Shown: positions 53,712 to 62,634, counted from the stretch's first letter. The stretch is 64,000 nt of DNA from Nonomuraea solani (GCF_900108335.1 NZ_FNVT01000003.1:894554-958553); one strand, 5' to 3'. The notes: a model not told the origin generated them from the sequence alone. A program made the numbers and translations.

Positions 53712-54437
53712 TCAGCGCATCCAGGGCTTGGCGCTTGCCCAGATGCTTTCGAGGCTGTCGAGGTAGGTGGCTGCTGCCGATGAGCCGAGAGATCGCAGAT
53801 GGATGACGGGAGCTTGGGCTGCGGGTGTCCCGTAGACGTGAGTGTTGATCAGTAGGTCGTCGTCTGCGCGGTAGATGGAGTTGTACAGCACGTTCTGGTG
53901 GGTGCGTAGCTCGACGTTGTCGACGCCCGTGAGGTGGCTGTACAAGACGAGGGCGTTCCTGGTGCGGGCGGCCATAACCTCTGGCCCGAGACCCTCGTCG
54001 ATGCCCCGTGTGGCTACCTGGGACGCGTCGGGGTCGCCGAGGAGGATTCGCGTCCTGACGCCTGCGCGGGCTCGGTCGGCGATCAGGCGAAGGATGCCAG
54101 TGTCTTCGGCGAGGAAGAGGCCGCTGTAGGTGAGGATGTCGATCCGCCGTGTTGCTTGCTGGAAGAGCTGGCGCCAGGCATCCTGCGGGACGGCCCAGCG
54201 GTGGGGATAGATCGTCTGGACCTCGGCGGGGATTGTGCGGCGTTGTTCGCTGAGGTTGGGCCAGAGGTCGGCTTCGTCGGTGTGGAGGAGGTCGGCGACG
54301 GCCCAGCGGTGGCGGGGGTGTGGGGTGCGGCCTTTGAGCCAGCGGGCGACGGTTTTGGGGTCGACGGCGAGGTGTGCGGCCACGTCGACCGGTTGGAGGC
54401 GGGCGTTGTTCAGGGCTTGGCGCAGGTTGTCGTTCAT
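53712..54437 (-). CDS. XRE-type HTH regulator with PLD-like C-terminal domain (DUF5919-like)
   Basis: 241 residues. An N-terminal helix-turn-helix (VDVAAHLAVDPKTVARWLKG) is followed by a 160-residue domain with DILTYSGLFLAEDTGI, RTRILLGDPDASQVA and an H-x-N-x-L...D pattern (HQNVLYNSIYRADDDLLINT) resembling a half phospholipase-D fold. I recall this as DUF5919 but cannot verify. Closely related to the 56475-57215 product. A tandem AGACGTCCCT repeat lies upstream. ATG 54437 begins MNDNLRQAL; an earlier start at 54485 is less likely. Confidence 0.72.
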   Translation of the reverse strand: MNDNLRQALNNARLQPVDVAAHLAVDPKTVARWLKGRTPHPRHRWAVADLLHTDEADLWPNLSEQRRTIPAEVQTIYPHRWAVPQDAWRQLFQQATRRIDILTYSGLFLAEDTGILRLIADRARAGVRTRILLGDPDASQVATRGIDEGLGPEVMAARTRNALVLYSHLTGVDNVELRTHQNVLYNSIYRADDDLLINTHVYGTPAAQAPVIHLRSLGSSAAATYLDSLESIWASAKPWMR

Positions 54438-54486
54438 GGGGCGCACCTCCCGTGGGGCCGGGCGTTCTGCCTGGGAAGTTAACACG

Positions 54487-54506
54487 AGACGTCCCTAGAC
54501 GTCCCT
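54487..54506. promoter_or_regulatory. Tandem AGACGTCCCT operator-like repeat
   Basis: Two exact adjacent copies of AGACGTCCCT in the divergent region between 54437 (-) and 54583 (+). The GACGTCC core recurs at 54928-54934, 55395-55410 and 57231-57268. Confidence 0.5.
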
Positions 54507-54582
54507 GAGTTGCGGTGTAAAGGTTCCAGGCTGCGGGCGAACCTCGATGTACAGACCGTGACGACGAAGGGACAGCTCGGTC

Positions 54583-54927
54583 ATGAGCAGCATCAAGGAG
54601 CGTCAGCGGGCGTGCGAGGAGACATTGCTCACCGCACTGCGCAATGAGCTGGCGGAACGGGGCGTACACGCCGTGTTCCTTATCGAGGACGACGGCCGTT
54701 CGGGCGTTGAGGTGCTCGACGTCGCCGGCCGGGCTCGCCGGGTCTACGTGCACCTGGAGTTCCGGTGGTTCTACTGGGGTGACCAGCCGGACGAGCGGAT
54801 CTCCTGCCTGCAACTGCAGGCCGGGGTCGAGCGGATCCAGCAAGCGGCCCAGGACGGCTGGCGACGCGAGGAGCAAGGAGAACTGAGCTTCAACCTCCGC
54901 CAGCTCGCCGAGGCGTACCGGCTCTGA
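54583..54927 (+). CDS. AICE-associated hypothetical protein
   Basis: 114 residues, no known domain. Predicted mostly helical with a beta hairpin RVYVHLEFRWFYWGDQPDERI. Starts at ATG 54583 behind GGGACAGCTCGG. Located first in a plus-strand run with the tandem GntR and HD genes. Confidence 0.6.
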   Translation: MSSIKERQRACEETLLTALRNELAERGVHAVFLIEDDGRSGVEVLDVAGRARRVYVHLEFRWFYWGDQPDERISCLQLQAGVERIQQAAQDGWRREEQGELSFNLRQLAEAYRL

Positions 54928-54941
54928 GACGTCCAGCGACA

Positions 54942-55403
54942 GTGACCAGGTGGCTGACCGGCTGGCGGATCTACACGCAGATCGTCGACCGGCTACGAGA
55001 ACGGATCGAGATGAGCGAGTATCCGGTGGGTTCGATGATGCCGTCGGAGGCGGCGCTGTGCGCGGAGTTCGGGGTCGCGCGCAACACGATACGGCGGGCG
55101 ATGGCGGTACTGGAGGCCGAAGGGCTGATCCAGACGATCCCGGCCAAGGGCCGGCTGGTCCTCGGCGGCGGCAAAGCCAAGAAGGAGCCGTATCTGTATC
55201 AGGCCATCGCGCGGGAGCTGCGGGAGCAAATCGCCAGCGGTGAACTAGTACCGGGTAGCGCCGTGCCCAGTGAGCTGACGCTGCGGCGGGCTCACAGGGT
55301 GTCGCGGAGCACGGTCCGGCAGGCGCTGGCGGTGCTGGAGCAGGAAGGGCTGATCGTGGCCGAGCATGGGCGCGGGCGGTTCGTGCGTGCTGAGACGTCC
55401 TAG
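54942..55403 (+). CDS. Tandem GntR-type double winged-helix regulator
   Basis: 153 residues made of two complete GntR DNA-binding domains in series. First: IYTQIVDRLRERIEMSEYPVG, then PSEAALCAEFGVARNTIRRAM and LEAEGLIQTIPAKGRLV. Second: LYQAIARELREQIASGELVPG, then PSELTLRRAHRVSRSTVRQAL and LEQEGLIVAEHGRGRFV. No effector domain. A single chain could bind two half sites like a dimer. GTG 54942 follows a GACGTCC motif; its own stop lies in a GACGTCCTAGGACGTC palindrome, suggesting autoregulation. Confidence 0.8.
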   Translation: MTRWLTGWRIYTQIVDRLRERIEMSEYPVGSMMPSEAALCAEFGVARNTIRRAMAVLEAEGLIQTIPAKGRLVLGGGKAKKEPYLYQAIARELREQIASGELVPGSAVPSELTLRRAHRVSRSTVRQALAVLEQEGLIVAEHGRGRFVRAETS

Positions 55404-55412
55404 GACGTCCTG
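55393..55412. promoter_or_regulatory. GACGTCCTAGGACGTC palindrome
   Basis: Perfect 16-bp palindrome at 55395-55410, covering the stop codon of the tandem GntR gene and lying upstream of the HD gene. Probable operator of the same regulon as 54487-54506. Confidence 0.55.
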
Positions 55413-55442
55413 CGGGGCTGGCTGGCTCGGTCTGGGCGAGGT

Positions 55443-56027
55443 GTGCCTATCGTGGGCAGTGTGGGACAAGCTGAATGGGCTCATGACCTCGCCAAAGACC
55501 TGCTGGAGACGACGCTGCCGCGGCGCTGGGCGCACACCCAAGGGGTAGCCGCCCGGGCCGTGTCGCTCGCCCCCATCCTTGGCGACGAGGCCGATACCCT
55601 GACCGCCGCCGCCTACCTGCACGACATCGGCTACGCGCCCAACCTCGTCGCGACCGGCTTCCATCCGCTCGACGGCGCGCGCTACCTGCGTGACGTTTGC
55701 CGGGCTGACGACACGCTCTGCCGCCTGGTGGCGCACCATTCGTGTGCAGTCAACGAGGCGCTCGAACGCTCCTTGTTCACCGAGTTGACCACGGAGTTCG
55801 ATGAGGAGCGTCCTGAGCTGGTGGAGGCGCTGACTTACTGCGACATGACCACCGGTCCGGACGGGACTCATCTCACTGCGGCTGAGCGGCTGGCGGAGAT
55901 CCACTCTCGGTACGGGCCGGAGCACCTGGTCAGCCGGTCGATCACGGCTTCGACGCCGTGCATCTTGGCGGCGGTGCGGGCGGTGGAGGCGGCGCTAGCC
56001 GATGTACGGCAGGGCGGTGCCGGTTAG
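55443..56027 (+). CDS. HD-domain phosphohydrolase-like protein
   Basis: 194 residues. HD ligands are visible: RWAHTQGVAARA, AAAYLHDIGYAP (the HD pair) and LVAHHSCAVNEA, EALTYCDMTTGP with the later aspartate. Such proteins hydrolyse nucleotides or phosphomonoesters with divalent metal. GTG 55443 is used; two further GTGs follow in frame. Its 3' end overlaps the convergent Nudix gene by 33 bp. Confidence 0.75.
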   Translation: MPIVGSVGQAEWAHDLAKDLLETTLPRRWAHTQGVAARAVSLAPILGDEADTLTAAAYLHDIGYAPNLVATGFHPLDGARYLRDVCRADDTLCRLVAHHSCAVNEALERSLFTELTTEFDEERPELVEALTYCDMTTGPDGTHLTAAERLAEIHSRYGPEHLVSRSITASTPCILAAVRAVEAALADVRQGGAG

Positions 56028-56471
56028 GTAGTGCTCGATGCGCATCCGCATTGAGCGGTCCATGCGCAGTGCGGTGACCTGCCCTCGAGGGACCCAGCAG
56101 ACTTCGCGGGATTCGCTGCTCGGTGTTGGCTCGCCGCTGATTGCGCGGCCCGTCAGGACGATGGAGAACTCCTGGCGGGCTTCGCGGTTGGAGGTGTAGA
56201 GGATGACGTGCCGGGGGTCGCTGTAGGTGCCGGCCAGGCCGGTGATCTCGCAGACGATGCCGGTTTCTTCTAGCGTCTCGCGGATGGCGGCCTGGGGGAT
56301 GGACTCGCCCAGGTCGATCGCGCCGCCGGGGACGGCCCAGTTGTCGTTGTCGGTGCGGCGGATCATCAGCAGCTCGCCCGCATCGTTGGTGACGATGACG
56401 TTCACGGACGGCACCAGGCTGTTCGGTGCTGGGGCGTTCGGGTCGTCGTAGTAGTCGATCCGCTTGGCCAT
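55995..56471 (-). CDS. Nudix hydrolase (Pif-like candidate)
   Basis: 158 residues with a complete Nudix box: GAIDLGESIPQAAIRETLEETGI (G-x5-E-x7-R-E-x2-E-E-x-G), preceded by NWAVPGG. In the AICE pSAM2 the Nudix-containing Pif protein blocks redundant transfer into cells that already hold the element; the genomic position here is similar, so a transfer-immunity role is plausible but not shown. A plain housekeeping NTP hydrolase is the alternative. Confidence 0.8.
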   Translation of the reverse strand: MAKRIDYYDDPNAPAPNSLVPSVNVIVTNDAGELLMIRRTDNDNWAVPGGAIDLGESIPQAAIRETLEETGIVCEITGLAGTYSDPRHVILYTSNREARQEFSIVLTGRAISGEPTPSSESREVCWVPRGQVTALRMDRSMRMRIEHYLTGTALPYIG

Positions 56472-56474
56472 GGC

Positions 56475-57215
56475 TCAGGACCCTAGTGGCCGGGCGCCGT
56501 CCCAGACCCGTTCGAAGCTCTCGGCGTACGTGGCGACCATGTCCCCGCCGATGACCTTGCGCAGATGGAGGAACGGGGCGTTGCTGGCAGGCACGCCGTA
56601 GACGTGGGTGTTGACGAGGAATTGATCGTCGGCGCGGTAGATCGAGTTGTACAGCACCGTGGAGTGCAGGCGGAACTCCACATGCGCGCGCTCGCGCAGC
56701 GGTCGGTACAGGACGAGGACATTGCGGATCTTGAAGGCCATGCCGTCCCCGATGCCCTCGTCTTCACCGCGCTGGGCCACCTCGGCGCAATCGGGGTCGC
56801 CGAGCAGGATGCGCACCCGTACGCCTGCGTCGGCCTTTTCGCCGAGCATGCGCTGCAGTCCTGCGTCTTCCGCGAGGAAGAGCCCGCTGTAGACGAGCAC
56901 GCCGATCTCTTGGGATGCTTCGGCGAACAGTCGTCCCCACACGTCCCTGGGGACAGCCCAGCGGTGCGGGTAGAGGGCCACGATCTCGCTCTCGGACGCT
57001 GCGGCGACCTGTTCGCGGGTGAGCGCCTCGGGCCAGAGGTAGGTCTCCTCGGTATCCAGGTAGGAAGCCACCGCAAAGCGGTGCTTTCGGTATGGCGCGC
57101 GGGACTTGGTTACCCACCGTTCGACCGTTTTGGGGTCGACCGCTATGGCCTCGGCCAGCTGGGCGATGCTCACGCCGCGCTGCAACAGGGCCGCTCGCAG
57201 CCTCTCGTTCGCCAT
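56475..57215 (-). CDS. XRE-type HTH regulator with PLD-like C-terminal domain (paralogue)
   Basis: 246 residues, clearly related to the 53712-54437 product along its whole length. HTH: SIAQLAEAIAVDPKTVERWV. C-terminal domain: VLVYSGLFLAEDAGLQRML, RVRILLGDPDCAEVA and HSTVLYNSIYRADDQFLVNT then HVYGVPASNAPFLHLR. A GGACGTCC motif lies immediately upstream (57231). Separated from the Nudix gene by 3 bp on the same strand. Confidence 0.74.
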   Translation of the reverse strand: MANERLRAALLQRGVSIAQLAEAIAVDPKTVERWVTKSRAPYRKHRFAVASYLDTEETYLWPEALTREQVAAASESEIVALYPHRWAVPRDVWGRLFAEASQEIGVLVYSGLFLAEDAGLQRMLGEKADAGVRVRILLGDPDCAEVAQRGEDEGIGDGMAFKIRNVLVLYRPLRERAHVEFRLHSTVLYNSIYRADDQFLVNTHVYGVPASNAPFLHLRKVIGGDMVATYAESFERVWDGARPLGS

Positions 57216-57230
57216 GTCACCTGCTCAGAA

Positions 57231-57268
57231 GGACGTCCGGGGACCTGCACATCGTAGGACGGACGTCT
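57231..57268. promoter_or_regulatory. Paired GACGTC motifs upstream of HTH gene
   Basis: GGACGTCCGGGG at 57231 and AGGACGGACGTCT at 57256-57268 flank the likely promoter between the HTH gene (57215, -) and 57367 (+). Confidence 0.45.
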
Positions 57269-57366
57269 TGAACATGTCCCGTCGTGTAGTGATCTCGTCT
57301 TAACTCTCCGTCGCATTCTCGGTATCGCAAGGCAACACCGGAGCGACCGAAAGGAGAGGTGATCAC

Positions 57367-57573
57367 ATGACTGAGCAGATCTACCCCGAGCCCGCCTGCG
57401 AGTGCAGCGCCACCCTGGACGAGGGCCAGACCCGTTGCCGTAAGTGCCGGGCCCGGGATCGCTGGATCAAGAAGCAGGCGGCCAAGCGCCGGGAGGGCGT
57501 GCGGCGGGAGGAGACCCGTCGTCCCCCGCGCGGTCCGCGCCGCGTCGCCATGGCGGGGGTGACGTGGACGTGA
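57367..57573 (+). CDS. Small cysteine-containing AICE protein
   Basis: 68 residues with C-x-C (CECSATL) and C-x2-C (TRCRKC) that could form one zinc knuckle, followed by a very basic tail (KRREGVRREETRRPPRG). AAGGAGAGG precedes ATG 57367. Likely nucleic-acid-binding; function unknown. Confidence 0.6.
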   Translation: MTEQIYPEPACECSATLDEGQTRCRKCRARDRWIKKQAAKRREGVRREETRRPPRGPRRVAMAGVTWT

Positions 57574-57755
57574 TCGCGCTCGTCATCGCCGGACTGCTTG
57601 GCGTCATCCTGCTGGTGGGTTACATCGCGGTCCTGGTCGGCATCCGCCGCGAGGACAAGGCGCTGAACCTGCGGCGTCGCCCGGACGGGGCCTCGGCCGT
57701 GCTGGCGCGGAAGGTTACCGGTTGCTACGTCCGGAACGGGGTTTCGTGGACGTAG
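57564..57755 (+). CDS. Small membrane protein
   Basis: 63 residues with one strong transmembrane helix at the N-terminus (ALVIAGLLGVILLVGYIAVLVG). GTG 57564 lies behind GGGGGTGAC and overlaps the previous gene by 10 bp. Its 3' end overlaps the convergent GntR gene by 41 bp. Unknown function, possibly in plasmid spread. Confidence 0.55.
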   Translation: MDVIALVIAGLLGVILLVGYIAVLVGIRREDKALNLRRRPDGASAVLARKVTGCYVRNGVSWT

Positions 57756-58092
57756 CCAACTGCTCCTCGACCCGCGCCAGCCGTATCGACAGCTCCTGTA
57801 CGGCGGACCGCAGCTCGGCCACCTCGCCGGCCACGTCACCGGCGGGGGAACCCTCGGCCGAGTCGCGGACGAACACACCCTTGCCCTGCTGGCCGATCAC
57901 CAAGCCCTCGTTGCGCAGGATACCGACAGCCATCTTCACCACGCTCAGCGAGGCGTCGTACCGCTCGGCTAGCTGGGCGGTGGATGGCAGTGGGGTTCCG
58001 GGCGCGAGGGAGCCGCCGCGGATCTGCGCGCGGAGATCGTCGGCGATCTGCAGGTAGCCGGGTCGCCCGGTGTTCTTGACCATCACGTCCAT
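57715..58092 (-). CDS. GntR-family repressor (KorSA-like)
   Basis: 125 residues. A GntR winged helix (GYLQIADDLRAQIRGGSLAPG, PSTAQLAERYDASLSVVKMAV, LRNEGLVIGQQGKGVFV) is followed by a coiled coil (AGEVAELRSAVQELSIRLARV) rather than an effector domain. KorSA-type GntR repressors keep AICE transfer genes silent. It is divergent from the transfer operon, with an AGCCAAC inverted repeat in between. ATG 58092 or 58083. Confidence 0.78.
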   Translation of the reverse strand: MDVMVKNTGRPGYLQIADDLRAQIRGGSLAPGTPLPSTAQLAERYDASLSVVKMAVGILRNEGLVIGQQGKGVFVRDSAEGSPAGDVAGEVAELRSAVQELSIRLARVEEQLATSTKPRSGRSNR

Positions 58093-58113
58093 CACACCAC
58101 GAAACACCAACCA

Positions 58114-58166
58114 AGCCAACCGAGACTACGTTGACAACCGAGCCAACTTAGTTAACTATGTTGGCT
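58114..58166 (+). promoter_or_regulatory. Transfer-operon promoter with AGCCAAC operator repeats
   Basis: TTGACA at 58131-58136 is followed by TTAACTAT around 58152-58159 as -10. A perfect inverted repeat AGCCAAC (58141-58147) / GTTGGCT (58160-58166) covers the -10, and a further AGCCAAC is at 58114-58120. Binding of the divergent GntR protein here would block transcription of the transfer genes. Confidence 0.6.
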
Positions 58167-58191
58167 AAGACGAATGAGGAGGTCACCGCCC

Positions 58192-58521
58192 ATGCGCACC
58201 GTCCCGATCCCTGTGGACACCACCAAGCTCGCCATCACCTGCGTCAAGGCCCCGCGCCCTCGCGTGCTCAACCGCGACACCGGCGAGATCAAGACCGACA
58301 AGAACGGCAACACCGTCTACGAAGTCACCGTCTCCGTCGAGGACGAGTTCGGCCGGATCGAACTCGTCAAGATCGGCACCACCGGAGAACCGCCCATCAC
58401 CGTCGGCGACACGGTCACCCCGGTCGGCCTGCTCGGCTACGTCTGGGAGATCGCCGGCAAGTGGGGCATCGCCTACCGCGCCTCGGCCCTGCTCCCCGCC
58501 CGGGAGGCCGCCGATGCGTGA
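58192..58521 (+). CDS. SCO3933-family AICE regulatory protein
   Basis: 109 residues. The start MRTVPIPVDTTKLAITCVKA and the end GYVWEIAGKWGIAYRASAL match the small proteins that precede the TraSA gene in SLP1/pSAM2-like elements (SCO3933 family). The fold is predicted all-beta. GGAGG lies eleven bases before ATG 58192. It overlaps the translocase gene by 8 bp. Confidence 0.75.
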   Translation: MRTVPIPVDTTKLAITCVKAPRPRVLNRDTGEIKTDKNGNTVYEVTVSVEDEFGRIELVKIGTTGEPPITVGDTVTPVGLLGYVWEIAGKWGIAYRASALLPAREAADA

Positions 58522-59848
58522 CGCGCTGGATGTGCTCGCAGTCCTGGCCGCCACGGCGGCCGGGCTGTGGGCCTGGCGCCGCTGGCACCCCGCCTCGTTC
58601 TGGCTGGCGATCGGCTTCCCGCTCGCCGCCCTGTCCGTCCGCGCGTCCTGGCGGCGGGTCGCCCTCGGCTGCGGGCTGACCAAGAAGCGGCAATGCTGGT
58701 GGTTCACCACCGTGCCCGGCGCGATCGCCTCCACCGGCCTGGTCAAGGTCCGCCGCCGCTTCCAACGGGTCGCCGTCGACACCAAACCGTTCATGTGGCT
58801 CCCGCTGCCGACCCGGCACGGCTGGCGCGTCACCCTGCACACCCTGGAAGGCCAGACACCCGGCGACTACGCCGAAGCCGCCGAACGCCTGGCCCACTCC
58901 TGGGGCGTGCACGCCATCCGAGCATTCTCGCCCCGGCCCGGCCGGGTCGTCCTCCAGGCGACCATCCGCGATCCGCTGGTCAAGGTCGATCAGCTCCCGG
59001 CTTCGGCCGAGCTGCTCAAGGTCACCGTGGGACGGCTGGAGACCGGACGCCCCTGGACGATCGACTTCCGCACCGTGCCGCACTACATCAACGCGGGAGC
59101 CACCCAATCCGGCAAGTCCAACCTGGCCAACGCGCTCATCGTCGGCCTGGCGCCGCAACCCGTCGCCCTGGTCGGCTTCGACCTCAAGGGCGGGGTGGAG
59201 TTCACCCCGTACAGCCCGCGCCTGTCTGCCCTGGCCACCTGCCGCACCGAGTCCGTGACGCTGCTGGATGACCTGGTCACGCTGATGATCGACCGGATGG
59301 GGCTGTGCCGTCAGGCCGGCGCCCGCAACATCTGGCAACTGCCACCCGGGATCCGCCCGACGCCGGTCGTGGTCCTGGTCGACGAGCTGGCCGAGCTGTA
59401 TCTGATGGCCGACAAGTCGGAGAAGGACGAGATCGCCAAGACCTCGACGGCGCTGCTGCGGGTGGCGCAGCTCGGGCGGGCGTTCGGCATCTACCTGTTC
59501 TGCTGCGGCCAGCGGATCGGCTCCGATCTCGGCCCCGGTGTCACCGCCCTGCGTGCGCAGTGCTCGGGACGGATCTGTCACCGCGTCAACGATCCCGAAA
59601 CCGCCACCATGACCCTCGGCGACCTCGACCCCGCCGCGCTGGTCTCCGCTCGCGCCATCGCCGCCGAGACGCCCGGTGTGGCCATCGTCGCCGGTCAGGA
59701 CGGCCAGTGGTACCGCGCCCGCTCCTTCTATGTCACCGAGCAAGCAGCCGAACACGCCGCACGTACTCATGCCCACCTCGCCCCGTCCTGGGACGAGATC
59801 ACCGCCCACCTGCCCGACTACGACCCGTCCCACCTGCTCGACGCCTGA
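58514..59848 (+). CDS. FtsK/SpoIIIE-type DNA translocase (TraSA-like)
   Basis: 444 residues. Two N-terminal hydrophobic segments (ALDVLAVLAATAAGLWAW, FWLAIGFPLAALSV) anchor the protein; the motor domain has Walker A GATQSGKSNLANAL and Walker B PVVVLVDELAEL, then GRAFGIYLFCCGQR. Such single proteins move double-stranded plasmid DNA between mycelia in actinomycetes. It appears complete. Confidence 0.88.
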   Translation: MRDALDVLAVLAATAAGLWAWRRWHPASFWLAIGFPLAALSVRASWRRVALGCGLTKKRQCWWFTTVPGAIASTGLVKVRRRFQRVAVDTKPFMWLPLPTRHGWRVTLHTLEGQTPGDYAEAAERLAHSWGVHAIRAFSPRPGRVVLQATIRDPLVKVDQLPASAELLKVTVGRLETGRPWTIDFRTVPHYINAGATQSGKSNLANALIVGLAPQPVALVGFDLKGGVEFTPYSPRLSALATCRTESVTLLDDLVTLMIDRMGLCRQAGARNIWQLPPGIRPTPVVVLVDELAELYLMADKSEKDEIAKTSTALLRVAQLGRAFGIYLFCCGQRIGSDLGPGVTALRAQCSGRICHRVNDPETATMTLGDLDPAALVSARAIAAETPGVAIVAGQDGQWYRARSFYVTEQAAEHAARTHAHLAPSWDEITAHLPDYDPSHLLDA

Positions 59849-59866
59849 ACCACGAAGGGAGGAACG

Positions 59867-60523
59867 ATGCGACGCATCACCTGCTGGCTACTCGACACCG
59901 GCCCGATCCTCGTCCTGGCCGCCATCGCGGGTGCCGGATCGTTCACCCACATCCGCGACACCGCCAGCCAGCACGGCCAGACCGGCTGGATGTCCTGGGC
60001 CATCGCCGTCTGCATCGACCTGACCTGCGTCATGGCCGCCCGCGAACGCCAACGCGACAAGAAGACCGCCAAGAGTCGGCGCGGCCCACTCTCCTAGCCC
60101 GTCCTCGTCCTGTCCGGCGGCATCATCCTGTCCCTGGCCGCCAACCTCGCCCAAGCCGCCCCGACCGTATGGGGCTGGATCACCGCCGCCACCCCGGCCG
60201 CAGCGTTCCTCATCGCCGTCTCGATGCTGGAGCGCCGCGCCGCCCCTCCCGAATCGTGCGCTGCTCCGGCCGCCTCGTCCACGCCCGTCCTGGCCTCGTC
60301 CCCGGTCCCCGAATTCGTCCCGAACGACCACACCGACCAGGACAACGCCCAAGACGGGCGGGACGGTGATCTCGCGCCCGCCCTCGTCGACTACGCCCGC
60401 CGCGTCGCCGACGAACACCACACCAAGCACGGCAAGCCCATCACCCGCGACGCCCTCCGCACCCACCTGGGTGTGTCCAACCAACTCGCCTCAGACCTGC
60501 TGCGCACCCTGCGCACCGCCTGA
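59867..60523 (+). pseudogene. DUF2637 (Spd-like) membrane protein split by an amber codon
   Basis: ATG 59867 (with AAGGGAGG upstream) begins a DUF2637-type membrane protein: DTGPILVLAAIAGAGSFTHI, WMSWAIAVCIDLTCVMAARER. A TAG at 60095-60097 interrupts it, and the same frame continues with PVLVLSGGIILSLAANLAQA, helices and a C-terminal helix-turn-helix-like end (ITRDALRTHLGVSNQLASDL). A tryptophan codon TGG is expected here from the hydrophobic context, so TGG to TAG is the likely mutation. Without readthrough the product is 76 residues. Confidence 0.72.
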
Positions 60524-60543
60524 ACCTAGAAGGGAGACCACCG

Positions 60544-60876
60544 ATGACCCGCAACCACCGCTCGGCACTCATCAACGGCCTGCTCGACCTGGCCGCATTT
60601 CTGGAAGCCCACCCCGAACTGCCCGTCTCCTCCAGCCTCACCCTGCACCACTTCCCGAAGAAGGACGACGACGCTGGCCTTCGCGCCGAGATCGACCAGA
60701 TCGCCGCCCGCGTTGGCTCGGAGATCGACTTCGAGGATTCCCCGTACGGGCACTACGCCACCTCGATCTTCTTCGGGCCGGTGGAGTACCGGGCTGTGGC
60801 CGTCCTGGCCGCTGCCCGAGCCCGCCACGACGCCGAAGCCAGCTACTACGGCTGCATCCAGCCCGACCACACCTAA
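60544..60876 (+). CDS. AICE conserved hypothetical protein
   Basis: 110 residues, alpha/beta, of the type found between Spd and Rep genes in AICEs. Landmarks ALINGLLDLAAFLEAHPELP and YGHYATSIFFGPVEYRAVAVL. GGGAGACC lies upstream. Role unknown. Confidence 0.65.
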   Translation: MTRNHRSALINGLLDLAAFLEAHPELPVSSSLTLHHFPKKDDDAGLRAEIDQIAARVGSEIDFEDSPYGHYATSIFFGPVEYRAVAVLAAARARHDAEASYYGCIQPDHT

Positions 60877-60887
60877 GGGAGACCGCC

Positions 60888-61049
60888 GTGCGCATTCGCC
60901 TCGACGGCACTCGCGCCGAAATCGTCGACGCCCTGTTCCGCCTGCGTCAGTACTTCACCGTGATCGGCGCCTCACGCCTGTATCCCGACCGGGGTAAGCC
61001 GCACCACTGGCGCATCTACCTCACCACCACCGCGCGTGAACGGAAGTGA
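60888..61049 (+). CDS. Short AICE hypothetical protein
   Basis: 53 residues: MRIRLDGTRAEIVDALFRLR and then QYFTVIGASRLYPDRG. GGGAG lies seven bases before GTG 60888. Part of the tightly packed transfer/replication operon. Confidence 0.6.
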   Translation: MRIRLDGTRAEIVDALFRLRQYFTVIGASRLYPDRGKPHHWRIYLTTTARERK

Positions 61050-61053
61050 CCAC

Positions 61054-61167
61054 GTGAACGAGGTGATCCATTACTGCTGCTGCACCTGCAACGGCACCGG
61101 ACTCGACAACGACCGAGACCGCTGCCGCGACTGCGACGGCACTGGCATCGACAACCACGGCGCCTAA
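61054..61167 (+). CDS. Miniature DnaJ-type zinc-finger protein, 37 residues
   Basis: GTG 61054 (GGAAG seven bases upstream) encodes 37 residues with CTCNGTGL and CRDCDGTGI, two C-x2-C-x-G-x-G motifs as in the DnaJ cysteine-rich domain, preceded by CCC. These would bind one zinc. It lies 4 bp after the previous gene in the same operon. Confidence 0.6.
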   Translation: MNEVIHYCCCTCNGTGLDNDRDRCRDCDGTGIDNHGA

Positions 61168-61263
61168 AGGCGCAGCGCCCCCGGCCTGGCCGCACATCCG
61201 CCAAGACACACGCCAGGTCGAGGGCCATCCCTTCACCCGAACGAGCGAAAGGAGGTCTCCATC

Positions 61264-62630
<1,367 letters not shown>

Positions 62631-62634
<4 letters not shown>

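Noticed and set aside
53640..53725. Possible ISAs1-type transposase fragment on the minus strand
   Set aside because: Similarity is only to a short DAL...KYLYVIK stretch and overlaps the end of a convincing regulator gene, so I do not call it a mobile element.
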